From: Streptomyces sp. NBC_01803
Lineage (GTDB): Bacteria; Actinomycetota; Actinomycetes; Streptomycetales; Streptomycetaceae
Assembly: GCF_035917415.1 (NCBI RefSeq)
Contig: NZ_CP109073.1
Location: forward strand, 496,001 to 560,000
Direction: 5' to 3'
DNA length: 64,000 bases
Position numbers and translations under genes: made by a program. The notes below the pieces were generated by a model. It saw only the letters and a program-made list of their open reading frames with translations. It searched no databases and was not told the DNA's origin. This document shows positions 50,073 to 58,379 of this stretch, piece by piece (positions within the stretch are counted from its first letter, which is position 1; every line of letters begins with the position of its first letter).

Positions 50073-50971
50073 CGGTCCATGGTGCCCGACCGCTCACGCG
50101 GGTGGCCGGTGAGGACCTCACGGATCACGTGCCGCGCGGTGGCGGCCATCGCCGGGTTGGTGTCGCGGTAGTACCGCAGCTCCATGAGCGCGATGGACAG
50201 CGCCCAGCCGCGCCCCCGGGACCAGGTGGCGTCATCGGTCCCCAGGGCCGCGCGGAAGACGCCGCGCGCGTGGGCGGGCAGCAGGTACCAGGCCGCGATC
50301 AGGTCCACGGCGGGATCGCCCAGGCCCAGGCACCCGAAGTCGATGACGGCGCTGAGCCGTCCACCGGCGATCAGCACATTGCCGGGTTGCAGATCGGCGT
50401 GCAGCCAGACGGCCGGACCGGACCGGGCGGGGGCGCGCAGGGCCGCGTCCCAGGCAAGGGTCGCCGCGTCGGCGTCGACGGTCCCGCGCAGCGCCTCGAT
50501 GGCGGCGCGGGTCGCGGCGTCGCGCGTGGCCAGGGCTTCGCCGCGATAGGAGGAAGGCCCGTCCGCGGGATCGATCCGGTGCAACGCGGTGACGAAGGCC
50601 GCCAGGTCGCGGGCGAACGAGGCGGGATCCGGGACGCGGCCGATGGCCGGGTTCTCGCCCTCCAGCCAGCGGTAGACGGACCACGGCCAGGGATAGCCCC
50701 CGGCGGGCGTTCCCCTGCCCAGCGGGGTGGGAACGGCCACCGGAAGCGCCGGGGCGAGCCGTGGCAACCACCGGTGCTCCCGCTCCACATCGCGCGCGGC
50801 CCCCGGGGTCCGGGGCAGGCGCACCACCATGTCCGTGCCCAGCCGGTACATGGCGTTGGACGTACCGACCGAGTCGACCGCGACGACGGGAAGCTCCGCC
50901 CATCGCGTGAACTGGGCGCCGAGCAACCGGCGGACCAGAGCCGGGTCGGTCCGCACCTCGTCGGCGTGCAT
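50069..50971 (-). CDS. Aminoglycoside phosphotransferase-family (APH) kinase
   Basis: A 300-aa protein. It has GTSNAMYRLGTDMVVRLPR (ATP-binding strand and Lys equivalent), EHRWLPRLAPALPV, WLHADLQPGNVL (catalytic HxDxxxxN) and VIDFGCLGLGDPAVDL (metal-binding). The family contains antibiotic and small-molecule kinases; the actual substrate is not evident. The start is taken at the ATG at 50971, which gives the family-typical N-terminus MHADEVRTD; ATGs at 50986 and 50992 are alternatives. It overlaps the glycosylase by ATGA. Confidence 0.88.
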   Translation of the reverse strand: MHADEVRTDPALVRRLLGAQFTRWAELPVVAVDSVGTSNAMYRLGTDMVVRLPRTPGAARDVEREHRWLPRLAPALPVAVPTPLGRGTPAGGYPWPWSVYRWLEGENPAIGRVPDPASFARDLAAFVTALHRIDPADGPSSYRGEALATRDAATRAAIEALRGTVDADAATLAWDAALRAPARSGPAVWLHADLQPGNVLIAGGRLSAVIDFGCLGLGDPAVDLIAAWYLLPAHARGVFRAALGTDDATWSRGRGWALSIALMELRYYRDTNPAMAATARHVIREVLTGHPRERSGTMDR

Positions 50972-51204
50972 GGTGCGAGCGCGCATAACCATCGATGCAA
51001 CGGGACCGGCTCGCCGGCCGTCAACCCCTCTATCCATGATCCGTACGGCGGCTACGGCGGCCACCCCCCGGCGCCGGGCCGTTCCCCGCTACCGAGCGCG
51101 CATCGTCCGCGACAGCGTGCGGCGCGCGGGCGCGCTTCGAGCAAGCCGCGGGGTCGCGCGCACCGGGTCAGGCCGCTCTGATCACGACGGACGGCCCCGA
51201 CGCT

Positions 51205-51249
51205 CCGCCCGTCACAGATCCGCCCGTCACAGATCCGCCCGTCACAGAT
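51205..51249. repeat. 15-bp sequence in three exact tandem copies
   Basis: CCGCCCGTCACAGAT repeats at 51205, 51220 and 51235. It is non-coding. The purpose is unknown; a slippage product or a multi-copy binding site. Confidence 0.9.
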
Positions 51250-51359
51250 GAGTACGCGCGACGATGAGCGCCGGGCCGCTGGTTCGGACCAGGGCGTCGA
51301 CGCTTTGTCCGAATCCGGCACCCGCGCCGGGGCGGCGCAGTGAGAACGGCCACCCGCTA

Positions 51360-51388
51360 TTGAGCGATGCTTAAATCATGGCTAGCCT
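51360..51388 (+). promoter_or_regulatory. Promoter of the SDR gene
   Basis: TTGAGC (51360-51365), a 17-bp spacer, TAGCCT (51383-51388). This is a good match to vegetative actinomycete promoters, 40 bp before the GTG start. Confidence 0.7.
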
Positions 51389-51427
51389 CACTGCCGAACA
51401 CACCCCCTCCAGGCAAGGGAGCCTGTC

Positions 51428-52198
51428 GTGAGCTCGCTCTTCTCCGTCGCCGGCAAGACCGCCCTGGTCACCGGCGGCTCCCGTGGCATCGGCCTGATGA
51501 TCGCGCGCGGCCTGGTCGAGGCCGGGGCCAAGGTCTACGTCAGCTCCCGCAAGGCGGAGGCATGTGAGGAGGCCGTGGCCGAACTGTCCAAGTCGGGCGA
51601 GGCCGTCGCCCTGCCCGCCGACCTCTCCCGCGAGGAGGAGGTCCACCGGCTCGCCGAGGAGATCGGCGGCCGGGAGGAGGCGCTGCACATCCTGGTCAAC
51701 AACGCCGGCGCCACCTGGGGCGCGCCGCTGGACAGCTTCCCGGTCAGCGGCTGGGACAAGGTGATGGACCTCAACCTGCGCAGCCCGTTCCTGCTCACCC
51801 AGGCGCTGCTGCCCCGCCTGCGGGCCGCCGGGTCGCTGGAGGACCCGGCGCGGATCATCAACGTCGGCTCCATCGACGGCCTGCACGTCAGCCCGCTGCC
51901 CGCCTACTCGTACGCGGCCAGCAAGGCGGGCCTGCACCACCTGACCCGGGTGCTGGCGAAGGAGCTGGGCCCGCAGGGCGTCACGGTGAACGCGATCGCG
52001 CCCGGCCCGTTCGAGTCGAAGATGATGGCCGCGACGCTGGACGCGTTCGGCGACGAGATCGCGGCGGCGGCGCCGTTGCAGCGGATCGGGCGGCCCGACG
52101 ACATGGCGGGCGTCGCGGTCTACCTCGCCAGCCGGGCCGGCGCCTACGTGACCGGGGCCGTCATCCCCGTAGACGGCGGCCTGGGCACCACGGTCTGA
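51428..52198 (+). CDS. Short-chain dehydrogenase/reductase (RhlG/FabG-like)
   Basis: A 256-aa classical SDR: cofactor loop TGGSRGIG (15-22), NNAGA (91-95), Ser148, and Y162-x3-K166 (YSYAASKAG), ending in VTGAVIPVDGGLG. It reduces a ketone or oxidises an alcohol with NAD(P)H. The sequence pattern is like RhlG-type proteins; the substrate is not known. The GTG start at 51428 has AAGGGA upstream and a clear promoter. Confidence 0.93.
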   Translation: MSSLFSVAGKTALVTGGSRGIGLMIARGLVEAGAKVYVSSRKAEACEEAVAELSKSGEAVALPADLSREEEVHRLAEEIGGREEALHILVNNAGATWGAPLDSFPVSGWDKVMDLNLRSPFLLTQALLPRLRAAGSLEDPARIINVGSIDGLHVSPLPAYSYAASKAGLHHLTRVLAKELGPQGVTVNAIAPGPFESKMMAATLDAFGDEIAAAAPLQRIGRPDDMAGVAVYLASRAGAYVTGAVIPVDGGLGTTV

Positions 52199-52348
52199 GC
52201 GGCACGTCCACGAACTCCCCACGAACGACGCCCCGTTGACTCGGGGCCGGCGGGTCCGGGGCCGCGTGTACGCTGAGCCGGACGTCACCCCTCCCCGGCC
52301 GGTCGCCTGCCCGCCTCGACTCGGGCGAGGCGGCAGCAAGGAAGCGAC

Positions 52349-52858
52349 ATGTCCCGATCCCCTGAAGTCGGCTCGCAGGCCCCCGACTTCACCGTGCCCG
52401 GCCTGGTCCTGAGCGGCGATGGCGAGGCCCGGCGCGGCGATTACACGCTCTCCGGGCCCGGGCACCGGGGCACCCCGCTGGTGCTGGTCTTCTACCCGGG
52501 CGACGACACCCCGGTGTGCACCAAGCAACTGTGCGCCTACACCTCGGAGTTGGACCGCTTCAAAGCGGTGAACGCCACCGTCTGGGGGATCAGTCCACAA
52601 GGGCTGGACAGTCACGAGAGGTTCGCCAGGCGGCACTCGCTGGGCTTCCCGCTGCTCGCCGACACCGACCGCGCGGTGGCGCGGGCCTACGGCGTGGCCG
52701 TGCCCGGACTCGGCCTGCGCCGCTCGGTGTTCATCCTCGACGCGGACGGCATCGTGCGCTGGAAGCACGTCGCGGTGCTCGGCCTGACCTTCCAGGCCGT
52801 GGACACCCTCACCGAGCACCTCGCGACGGTCACCACGGGCGGCCAGGCCCGCGACTGA
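52349..52858 (+). CDS. Peroxiredoxin (BCP/AhpC-TSA family)
   Basis: A 169-aa thiol peroxidase. The peroxidatic Cys57 is in FYPGDDTPVCTKQLC and the likely resolving Cys62 is five residues later, as in BCP-type enzymes. It also has GSQAPDF at the start and SVFILDADGIVRWKHV in the core. It removes peroxides in the cytoplasm. The ATG follows GCAAGGAAG. Confidence 0.93.
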   Translation: MSRSPEVGSQAPDFTVPGLVLSGDGEARRGDYTLSGPGHRGTPLVLVFYPGDDTPVCTKQLCAYTSELDRFKAVNATVWGISPQGLDSHERFARRHSLGFPLLADTDRAVARAYGVAVPGLGLRRSVFILDADGIVRWKHVAVLGLTFQAVDTLTEHLATVTTGGQARD

Positions 52859-52862
52859 CGGA

Positions 52863-53040
52863 GATGCCCGCTGCCCGCCCGATCGGGTCCCGCCCGTGCT
52901 CGCCGGGGTGCGCGGCGACAAGTCGCTGCGGGTCGCCGGACGCGCCGCCGACGGCACGATCCTGGCCGAGCCTGTGACACCGGAGTACCTGGCCCTCGCC
53001 CGGGAGCGGATCGCCCGGCCGAAGGGCCCGCGAACGTCCG
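52863..53040 (+). pseudogene. Fragment of an LLM-class (F420-type) oxidoreductase
   Basis: One frame reads PPVLAGVRGDKSLRVAGRAA, then DGTILAEPVTPEYLALARER. This is the well-known strand-helix segment of luciferase-like, F420-dependent oxidoreductases. About 60 residues remain; both the N-terminal barrel and the C-terminus are missing, and there is no credible start. It is a relic of a gene of roughly 300 codons. Confidence 0.6.
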
Positions 53041-53702
53041 GGGGTGTCCGCACGTCCCGTTGTGGCCGGCGCAGGCGAACTTCGCCGAGCCCGTCACGGG
53101 CCGCCCACGATGGAGCCGCGTCCCGCCATCGCCGAGCTCGGCCAGGACCTCGCCCCGCGCGCGCCGCGACCCGGCTCAGGGCGGGGCCGCCGAGGGCGGC
53201 CCTCCCGGCGGCGAGCCGGGGAGGCCGCCCTCTCTCATCTCAGCGTCTCTGTGCTTCCGCGAATGGTCCCCTCCCCGTCCGATCGCGGACACGACGGGAA
53301 TTCCGGCCGGAGGGCACACCGCCCCCGGAATAACCGAGCCGGAAAAAACCGAACCGGAGAAACCCAACCGGAAGAGCCGCACCGGGAGAACCGCGTTCCA
53401 CGCTTTCCGCCGCGCGCCCGTCGCCGTCCCGGTCCTGAAGGATTTCCTGTCATCTCGGTCCCATCCTGCCGATACCCGTCTGGCCCCCATGCGCGGCTTC
53501 CGCCTTCAACCGACAAACCCATGTGAATGGGATCGCGTTGATCGCGGAGGCGGGGCAAAGGAGCGGGGCCGGCGGATCGCGGGACAGCTTTCAGCACGAC
53601 ACCATTCCGGATGAGCCGCGCGACGATCCGGCGGCCATCGGCCACGGACGCAGACGTGGAACGCCGGACGCCGGACGCCGGACGCCGGGACCGGAAGCGT
53701 GT
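53041..53702. other. 660-bp region without a supported gene
   Basis: It contains five imperfect 14-15-bp units (53325-53395) and four 7-bp CGCCGGA units (53662-53689). Open frames are Arg/Pro-rich and lack motifs. GC content drops between 53320 and 53540. Confidence 0.6.
53325..53395. repeat. Imperfect 14-15-bp repeats, five units
   Basis: Units related to CCGGARRAACCGAR start at 53325, 53339, 53354, 53368 and 53382. The sequence is A-rich for this genome and non-coding. Confidence 0.65.
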
Positions 53703-54614
53703 TCAGCGCGTCGCAGTGATCACCGCCGCCGTGTCCAGTCCCAGCCGGGCCATGACCTCGGCGTGGTCGCCGCCCTCCGACGGCCAGTCCCGTCCCGCGT
53801 TGACCCCGGTCACCACCCGCTCCGGCATCAGCAGGGCCAGCGCCTCGGCCGCGCCGCCCTGCGCCCGGTGCTCCTCTACCACCACGAACCGCCGGTGCGC
53901 GGCAGCCAGTTGGGCGGCGGCCAGAGTCAGGTGCTCGTGGTCCAGATAGCACAGGTGAGCGTGGCCGAGGCCCGGCTCGCGCTGCCGCGCCTCCAGACAC
54001 ATGCGGGTGGCCTCCTCCCCCACCGACACCAGACAGACCGCGTCCGCTCCCGCCCGGTGGTCCCAGACCACGGGCGGCACCCGCTCCCCCGCGCCCGCCC
54101 GCGAGCCCGGCAACGCGCGGTAGGCGGCGTTGCGGCCGGTGCGGACGTAGTGCGGGCGGCCGGAGACAGCGGCGTACTCGATGACCGCCCGCATCTCCTC
54201 CTCGCCGTAGGGCGCGGCGATCACCACGCCCGGGATGGCGCGCAGCACCGCGACGTCCTCCAGGCAGTGGTGCGTGGTGCCGAACCAGGCGCCGGAGACG
54301 CCCGCGTACGGCGCGACCACGGTGACGCCCGCGCCCAGATAGCCCAGCGTCAGCTTCAGGCTCTCGGCAGCCCGCAGTGCGGCGAACGGCGCGAAGGTGC
54401 TCAGGAACGGCTTGTAGCCCGCCGCCGCGAGCCCCGCCGCCATGTCGACCATCGTCGCCTCGGCGATGCCCAGGTTGAAGAAGCGGTCCGGATGCCGTTC
54501 GGCGAACGGGTGCCGCCGCCCGCCGAGGTCCGCCTCGAAGCAGAGAATGCGGTCGTCGGTCTCGGCGAGCCCGGTCAGCGTCTCGCGGTAGACATCCCGC
54601 CCCGAGGCAGTCAC
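53703..54614 (-). CDS. Transketolase, C-terminal (pyrimidine-binding) subunit
   Basis: A 303-aa protein starting at a GTG in a GTGA overlap with the other subunit. It has FEADLGG, FFNLGIAEATMVDMAAGLAA (the Glu that activates thiamine diphosphate), KPFLSTFAPFAALRA, and the C-terminal lobe VVVEEHRAQGG. Split transketolases move a two-carbon ketol unit. In amino-group-carrier-protein pathways such a pair is known to extend a LysW-bound glutamate semialdehyde; the operon here is of that type. It is the last gene of the operon. Confidence 0.92.
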   Translation of the reverse strand: MTASGRDVYRETLTGLAETDDRILCFEADLGGRRHPFAERHPDRFFNLGIAEATMVDMAAGLAAAGYKPFLSTFAPFAALRAAESLKLTLGYLGAGVTVVAPYAGVSGAWFGTTHHCLEDVAVLRAIPGVVIAAPYGEEEMRAVIEYAAVSGRPHYVRTGRNAAYRALPGSRAGAGERVPPVVWDHRAGADAVCLVSVGEEATRMCLEARQREPGLGHAHLCYLDHEHLTLAAAQLAAAHRRFVVVEEHRAQGGAAEALALLMPERVVTGVNAGRDWPSEGGDHAEVMARLGLDTAAVITATR

Positions 54615-55420
54615 CGGATCACCCGCTTCCACTTCTCGGCGCGGGCCCGGTCGATGGTCACGTAGTGCGCCGCCGCCTTGCCCTCCACCGCCGGAACGCC
54701 CTTGCCCTTGACCGTGGCGGCCACCACCGCGAGCGGCCGGGTGGCCCCGGACCGGTCACCGTCAAGGACCTCGGCGAGCGCGGCCGGGTCGTGGCCGTCC
54801 ACCTCGGCGGTCTCGAAGCCGAACGCGGCGAACCGCTCGGCCAGCCGGGGCAGCGGCGAGATGTCGGCGACCAGCCCGTCGTTCTGGCCGCCGTTGCGGT
54901 CCACGACCAGCACGAACGTGCCGAGCCCGCGTGCCGCCGCGACCTGGCAGGTCTCCCACACCAGGCCCTCCTGGAGCTCGCCGTCGCCCGCGATCGCGAT
55001 GCCGAGGCCGGGCCGTCCAGCCAGCCGGCGGGCCATCGCCCAGCCGGCGGCGTAGGGCACACCGTGACCGAGGCTGCCGGTCGGGAAGATCACGCCCGGC
55101 ACCTTGGGCCCGGGGTGGCCGGTGTACGGGTGGCCGGCCTGCCCGTAGTGGGGAGCCGGGTTCTCCGCCAGCACGCCGGTCACGTGCAGCGCCGCGTAGA
55201 GCGCGGCAGCGGCGTGGCCCTTGCTGAGCACCACCTCCGTGCCGTCGCCGCGATCGGCGCGGTCCAGTGCGGCGATCAGGATGTCCAGCACGGACAGGCT
55301 GCCGCCGAGGTGGCAGCCGCGCGGGCTCGCGGCCATGTCGACCACGAGCCGCCGGGCCCGGGTGGCGCGCTCGGCGAGGAGCCGGGCGCGGGTGTCCGCG
55401 CGTTGGGGGGCCACGGTCAT
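54611..55420 (-). CDS. Transketolase, N-terminal (ThDP-binding) subunit
   Basis: A 269-aa protein with GCHLGGSLSVLDILIAALD, LSKGHAAAALYA, GSLGHGVPYAAGWA and the thiamine-diphosphate motif GDGELQEGLVWE...VVDRNGGQNDG. The length is that of an isolated first half of transketolase. It forms the active site with the next gene's product. The ATG at 55420 overlaps the stop of the LysZ-LysK fusion by 4 bp, so the enzymes are made together. Confidence 0.93.
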   Translation of the reverse strand: MTVAPQRADTRARLLAERATRARRLVVDMAASPRGCHLGGSLSVLDILIAALDRADRGDGTEVVLSKGHAAAALYAALHVTGVLAENPAPHYGQAGHPYTGHPGPKVPGVIFPTGSLGHGVPYAAGWAMARRLAGRPGLGIAIAGDGELQEGLVWETCQVAAARGLGTFVLVVDRNGGQNDGLVADISPLPRLAERFAAFGFETAEVDGHDPAALAEVLDGDRSGATRPLAVVAATVKGKGVPAVEGKAAAHYVTIDRARAEKWKRVIR

Positions 55421-57336
55421 GACGCGCCGTCGCCCAGGCCGAACCAGGTGGCGACGGCGTCGGCCAGCACGTCCCGCGCGGTGCGGAACTCGGCGGCGCC
55501 GAGCCGTTCGGTATCCGTGTGGTCGAGCGCCGAGTCGCCGGGGCCGTAGGCGACCATCGGCACCCCGCGCCAGGTGGTGGCGAGTGTGTTCATGTCGGAG
55601 GTGCCCTTCTTGACGACGAACCGGGGTCTGATCCCGGCCCGGCCGAACGCCCGGGTGAACGCCTTGACCAGCGGCGAGGCACGGCCGCCCGCGAAGCCGG
55701 GGGTGGCGCGCAGGATCTCGACGCCCAGGCCGGGGCCGGCACCGTTCCGCAGGGCGGTCGCGCGCAGCTCGTCCAGGTCGGCGCCGGGCGGGACGCGGAA
55801 GTTGAGCACGGCGACGGCCCGGTTCTCCTCGCGTCCCGGCTGGGACGCGAGGTCGATGACGGCGCTGAGCGCGTCCGGTGCCGCCTTGAGCACGGCCTCG
55901 CGGATCGCGTCCAGTGCCCGGATCAGGGCGTCCGGCGCGGACACCGCGCCCATGCCCGCCGAGTGCCCGCTGCCGACGGAGGCGGTGACACGCAGCTTGA
56001 ACAGGCCGAAATAGCCCAGGGTCAGCTTGCGGGCGCCGCTGGGCTCGCCGACGACGACGGCGTCGGCCGGGTAGTGGTCGCGGACGTGGAAGGCGCCCCG
56101 GGAGGAGGAGATCTCCTCCTCGACGGCGCCGACGACGCGCAACTGTCCATCAGCGGGGACGTCGGCCGCGGCCAGCACGGAGAGGAACGCGGCCAGGCTG
56201 CCCTTGGCGTCCACGGCGCCGCGCCCGGTCAGCTCGCCGGACGTGTCCCAGGCGGCCGGCCAGTGGAACGGCACGGTGTCCAGATGGCCGAGCAGGAGCA
56301 GGCGGCGCGGGCCGGTGCCGCGCGTGGCGACGAGGTTGCCCACGGCGTCGATTTCCGCGTCGATGCCACGCTCCCAGCACCAGCCCAGGAGGTAGGCGGC
56401 CAGCTCACGCTCGTCGCCGGAGACGGAGGGGATCGACACGGCCCGGGTGAGCAGCGTCAGATCGGCGTCCGGATCCGCGTCGGGAGCCGGGGGCGTGGTG
56501 CGCCAGAAGCGGGTCCAGCCCGCCGGGTCGGCCAGGGTGTGCGGGCCGGTGATGGCGACATCGGCGCTGCCGGCGAGCGCCAGCTCGGCGGCGCGCACCT
56601 TCTGCCGCATGCGCCCGCCCGCGTATGCCGCGCCCTCGCCCGGCCCCAGGTCGCGCAGGGTCGAGGCGGGGTCGGCCGGGTCGGCGAGCAGGCCGGCGGT
56701 GCCGGTGACCAACCGCAGGTGGTCGGCGCCGAGGGCGCGGGCGAGCACGGCGGCGAGGACGTCGGCGTCCACGTTCAGCGGTGTCCCGCCGTCCGGGTCG
56801 CGCACGGGCGGCGAGAGGCAGACGACGTCGTAGGCGTCGAGCAGCACGCGCAGCCGGGCGGTGTCGACGTCCGTGGGGACGCCGGCCCGGTGGTCGCGGA
56901 CGACGCGGTTGCGTCCACCGTTCCCGTTCCCGGCCCCGTCCCCGTTCCCGTTCCCGTTCCCGTCCCCGGGGGCCAGGACGCGCAGCGGCCGGTTGGCGCG
57001 GCCGGTGACCAGGCCGCCGTGGGCGGCGACGGCGGTGAACGCGGAGCGGCCGTGGGCGGCGAGGGCGGACTCGGCCCGCGGCAGCGTCACCTGTTCGTAG
57101 GCGGCGACCAGGTGCGGCATCTCCTCGGGCGGGCAGTACCGGACGGTGTCCCCGTTCGGCAGGCGGAGCTCGGGCACGGGCCGGCCGGCGGCGCGGTAGT
57201 GGCGCTCGATGCCGGTGGCGCCGCCGGCCACCAGCAGGACGCGGGCGCCCCGGGCCACCAGGTCGCTCAGCTCGGCGAAGATGGTGCCCCGGTCGAGTGT
57301 GGCGCTGCCGGCCTTGACGACGTGGAGCGGTTTCAC
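55417..57336 (-). CDS. Fusion: LysW-acyl kinase (LysZ-like) + LysW-lysine-type deacetylase (LysK-like, M20)
   Basis: A 639-aa two-enzyme protein starting at a GTG (GTGA overlap). Residues 1-270 are an amino-acid kinase: VVKAGSATLD, LLVAGGATGIERHY and the substrate motif TPLNVDADVLAAVLARALGA (185-204). A Gly/Asn low-complexity stretch (about 124-142) interrupts the kinase. Residues 285-639 are an M20 metallopeptidase: GHLDTVPFHWP (H351), GAVDAKG (D376), GAVEEEISS (E406/E407), VGEPSG and DHTDTERL (His). In the LysW route the kinase phosphorylates the carrier-bound side chain and the M20 enzyme frees the finished amino acid. The second and last catalytic steps are thus fused, which is unusual. 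Confidence 0.9.
   Translation of the reverse strand: MKPLHVVKAGSATLDRGTIFAELSDLVARGARVLLVAGGATGIERHYRAAGRPVPELRLPNGDTVRYCPPEEMPHLVAAYEQVTLPRAESALAAHGRSAFTAVAAHGGLVTGRANRPLRVLAPGDGNGNGNGDGAGNGNGGRNRVVRDHRAGVPTDVDTARLRVLLDAYDVVCLSPPVRDPDGGTPLNVDADVLAAVLARALGADHLRLVTGTAGLLADPADPASTLRDLGPGEGAAYAGGRMRQKVRAAELALAGSADVAITGPHTLADPAGWTRFWRTTPPAPDADPDADLTLLTRAVSIPSVSGDERELAAYLLGWCWERGIDAEIDAVGNLVATRGTGPRRLLLLGHLDTVPFHWPAAWDTSGELTGRGAVDAKGSLAAFLSVLAAADVPADGQLRVVGAVEEEISSSRGAFHVRDHYPADAVVVGEPSGARKLTLGYFGLFKLRVTASVGSGHSAGMGAVSAPDALIRALDAIREAVLKAAPDALSAVIDLASQPGREENRAVAVLNFRVPPGADLDELRATALRNGAGPGLGVEILRATPGFAGGRASPLVKAFTRAFGRAGIRPRFVVKKGTSDMNTLATTWRGVPMVAYGPGDSALDHTDTERLGAAEFRTARDVLADAVATWFGLGDGAS
56919..56968 (-). 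repeat. Simple-sequence repeat coding the Gly/Asn insert
   Basis: A CCGTTC/CCGTCC hexamer array (plus strand) encodes alternating Gly and Asn/Asp in the kinase domain of the LysZ-LysK fusion. Hexamers keep the frame, so copy number could vary freely. Confidence 0.8.
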
Positions 57337-58379
57337 GGCGCCACCGCCGTCCACGGCAGGCCGGTGGTCTCGTCCAGGCCGGCCAGCAGGTTCATCGCCT
57401 GGATCGCCTGCCCGGCCGCGCCCTTGACAAGGTTGTCGAGGGCGGCGACGGTGACGATCTCGTCGCCGCGCACGCCGACGGCGACCTCGGCCACGTTGGA
57501 GCCGACGACGGCCTTGAGCATCGGGTAGTCCAGCGGCGTCTTCGGCGAGGGCCGCACACGCACGAACGGGCGGCCCGCGTAGGCGCGGACGAAGGAACGT
57601 TTCACCCCGAGCGGGGTGACGCCCGGACGGAGCTGCGCGTAGCCGGTGACGACGATGCCGCGCGGCACGTCCAGGCTGTACGTGGAGAACCGCAGGCCGG
57701 GCCGGGCGCCGGTGAAGTCGGACAGCGCCTGCCGGATCTCCGGCAGGTGCCGGTGCCCGAACGGCTTGTGGACCCGGAAGTTGCCCGCGCGCTCCGCCGG
57801 GTGCTCGGCGGTGCGGCGCCCGGCGCCCGTGGAGCCGGTCTTGGCGTCGAGCACGACGCGCGGCTCCACCAGCCGGTCCGCGAACAGCGGGAACAGCGCG
57901 TAGAGCGAGGCGACGGCCATGCAGCCGGGCAGGTTGACGAAGCGGCCCTCGGGCGGCGCGCCGGACAGCTCGGGCACGTAGTACGAGAAGCTCTCCGCGC
58001 CCCGGGCGGGGGCGCCGACCGAGGCGGGGTAGTGGGCGCGCACCTCGGCCTCGTCGCGCAGCCGGAAGTCCCCGGCAAGGTTGAGGACGCGCTTGGCCCG
58101 CTCGGCGACCCGCGGCAGCACCACGGGGAGCGTGCCGGAGGGCAGGCAGCAGAACGCCACGTCGACGTCGACCAGCTCCTCCAGCGAGCGCAGTCGCAAC
58201 CCGCTCGCGGCCGGGTGGTTGCGCAGCCAGGGGTGGACGGTGCCGACCGGGACGCCGGGGTGGCGCTGGGAGGACGCGAAGGCGATCTCGGCGGCGGGGT
58301 GGTCGAGGAGCAGCCGGATCAGCTCGCCGCCGGTGTAGCCGCTGGCGCCGATGACGGCCGCTCTGATGGTGTCAGCCAA
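57333..58379 (-). CDS. lysY: LysW-acyl-phosphate reductase (LysY/ArgC family)
   Basis: A 348-aa semialdehyde dehydrogenase: IGASGYTGGELIRLLLDHP (NADP binding), VAFCCLPSGTLP, LNLAGDFRLRD, and the active site NLPGCMAVASLYALFPL with the catalytic Cys. The family (ArgC) reduces acyl phosphates to aldehydes. In this operon the substrate should be a LysW-bound gamma-glutamyl phosphate. The start is not an ATG or GTG; TTG at 58379, 8 bp inside the end of the upstream gene, gives the best N-terminus and follows GAAGG. Its stop overlaps the kinase-deacetylase start. Confidence 0.9.
   Translation of the reverse strand: MADTIRAAVIGASGYTGGELIRLLLDHPAAEIAFASSQRHPGVPVGTVHPWLRNHPAASGLRLRSLEELVDVDVAFCCLPSGTLPVVLPRVAERAKRVLNLAGDFRLRDEAEVRAHYPASVGAPARGAESFSYYVPELSGAPPEGRFVNLPGCMAVASLYALFPLFADRLVEPRVVLDAKTGSTGAGRRTAEHPAERAGNFRVHKPFGHRHLPEIRQALSDFTGARPGLRFSTYSLDVPRGIVVTGYAQLRPGVTPLGVKRSFVRAYAGRPFVRVRPSPKTPLDYPMLKAVVGSNVAEVAVGVRGDEIVTVAALDNLVKGAAGQAIQAMNLLAGLDETTGLPWTAVAP

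Larger units (their letters stand above)
50972..51427. other. 456-bp divergent intergenic region
   Basis: This lies between the phosphotransferase (minus) and the SDR gene (plus). It contains a triplicated 15-bp sequence and a good promoter for the SDR gene; no gene is supported. Confidence 0.65.

Noticed and set aside
53044..53614. Overlapping plus-strand frames of 160-184 codons
   Set aside because: Arg/Pro-rich translations over repeats and a pseudogene relic; no start support.
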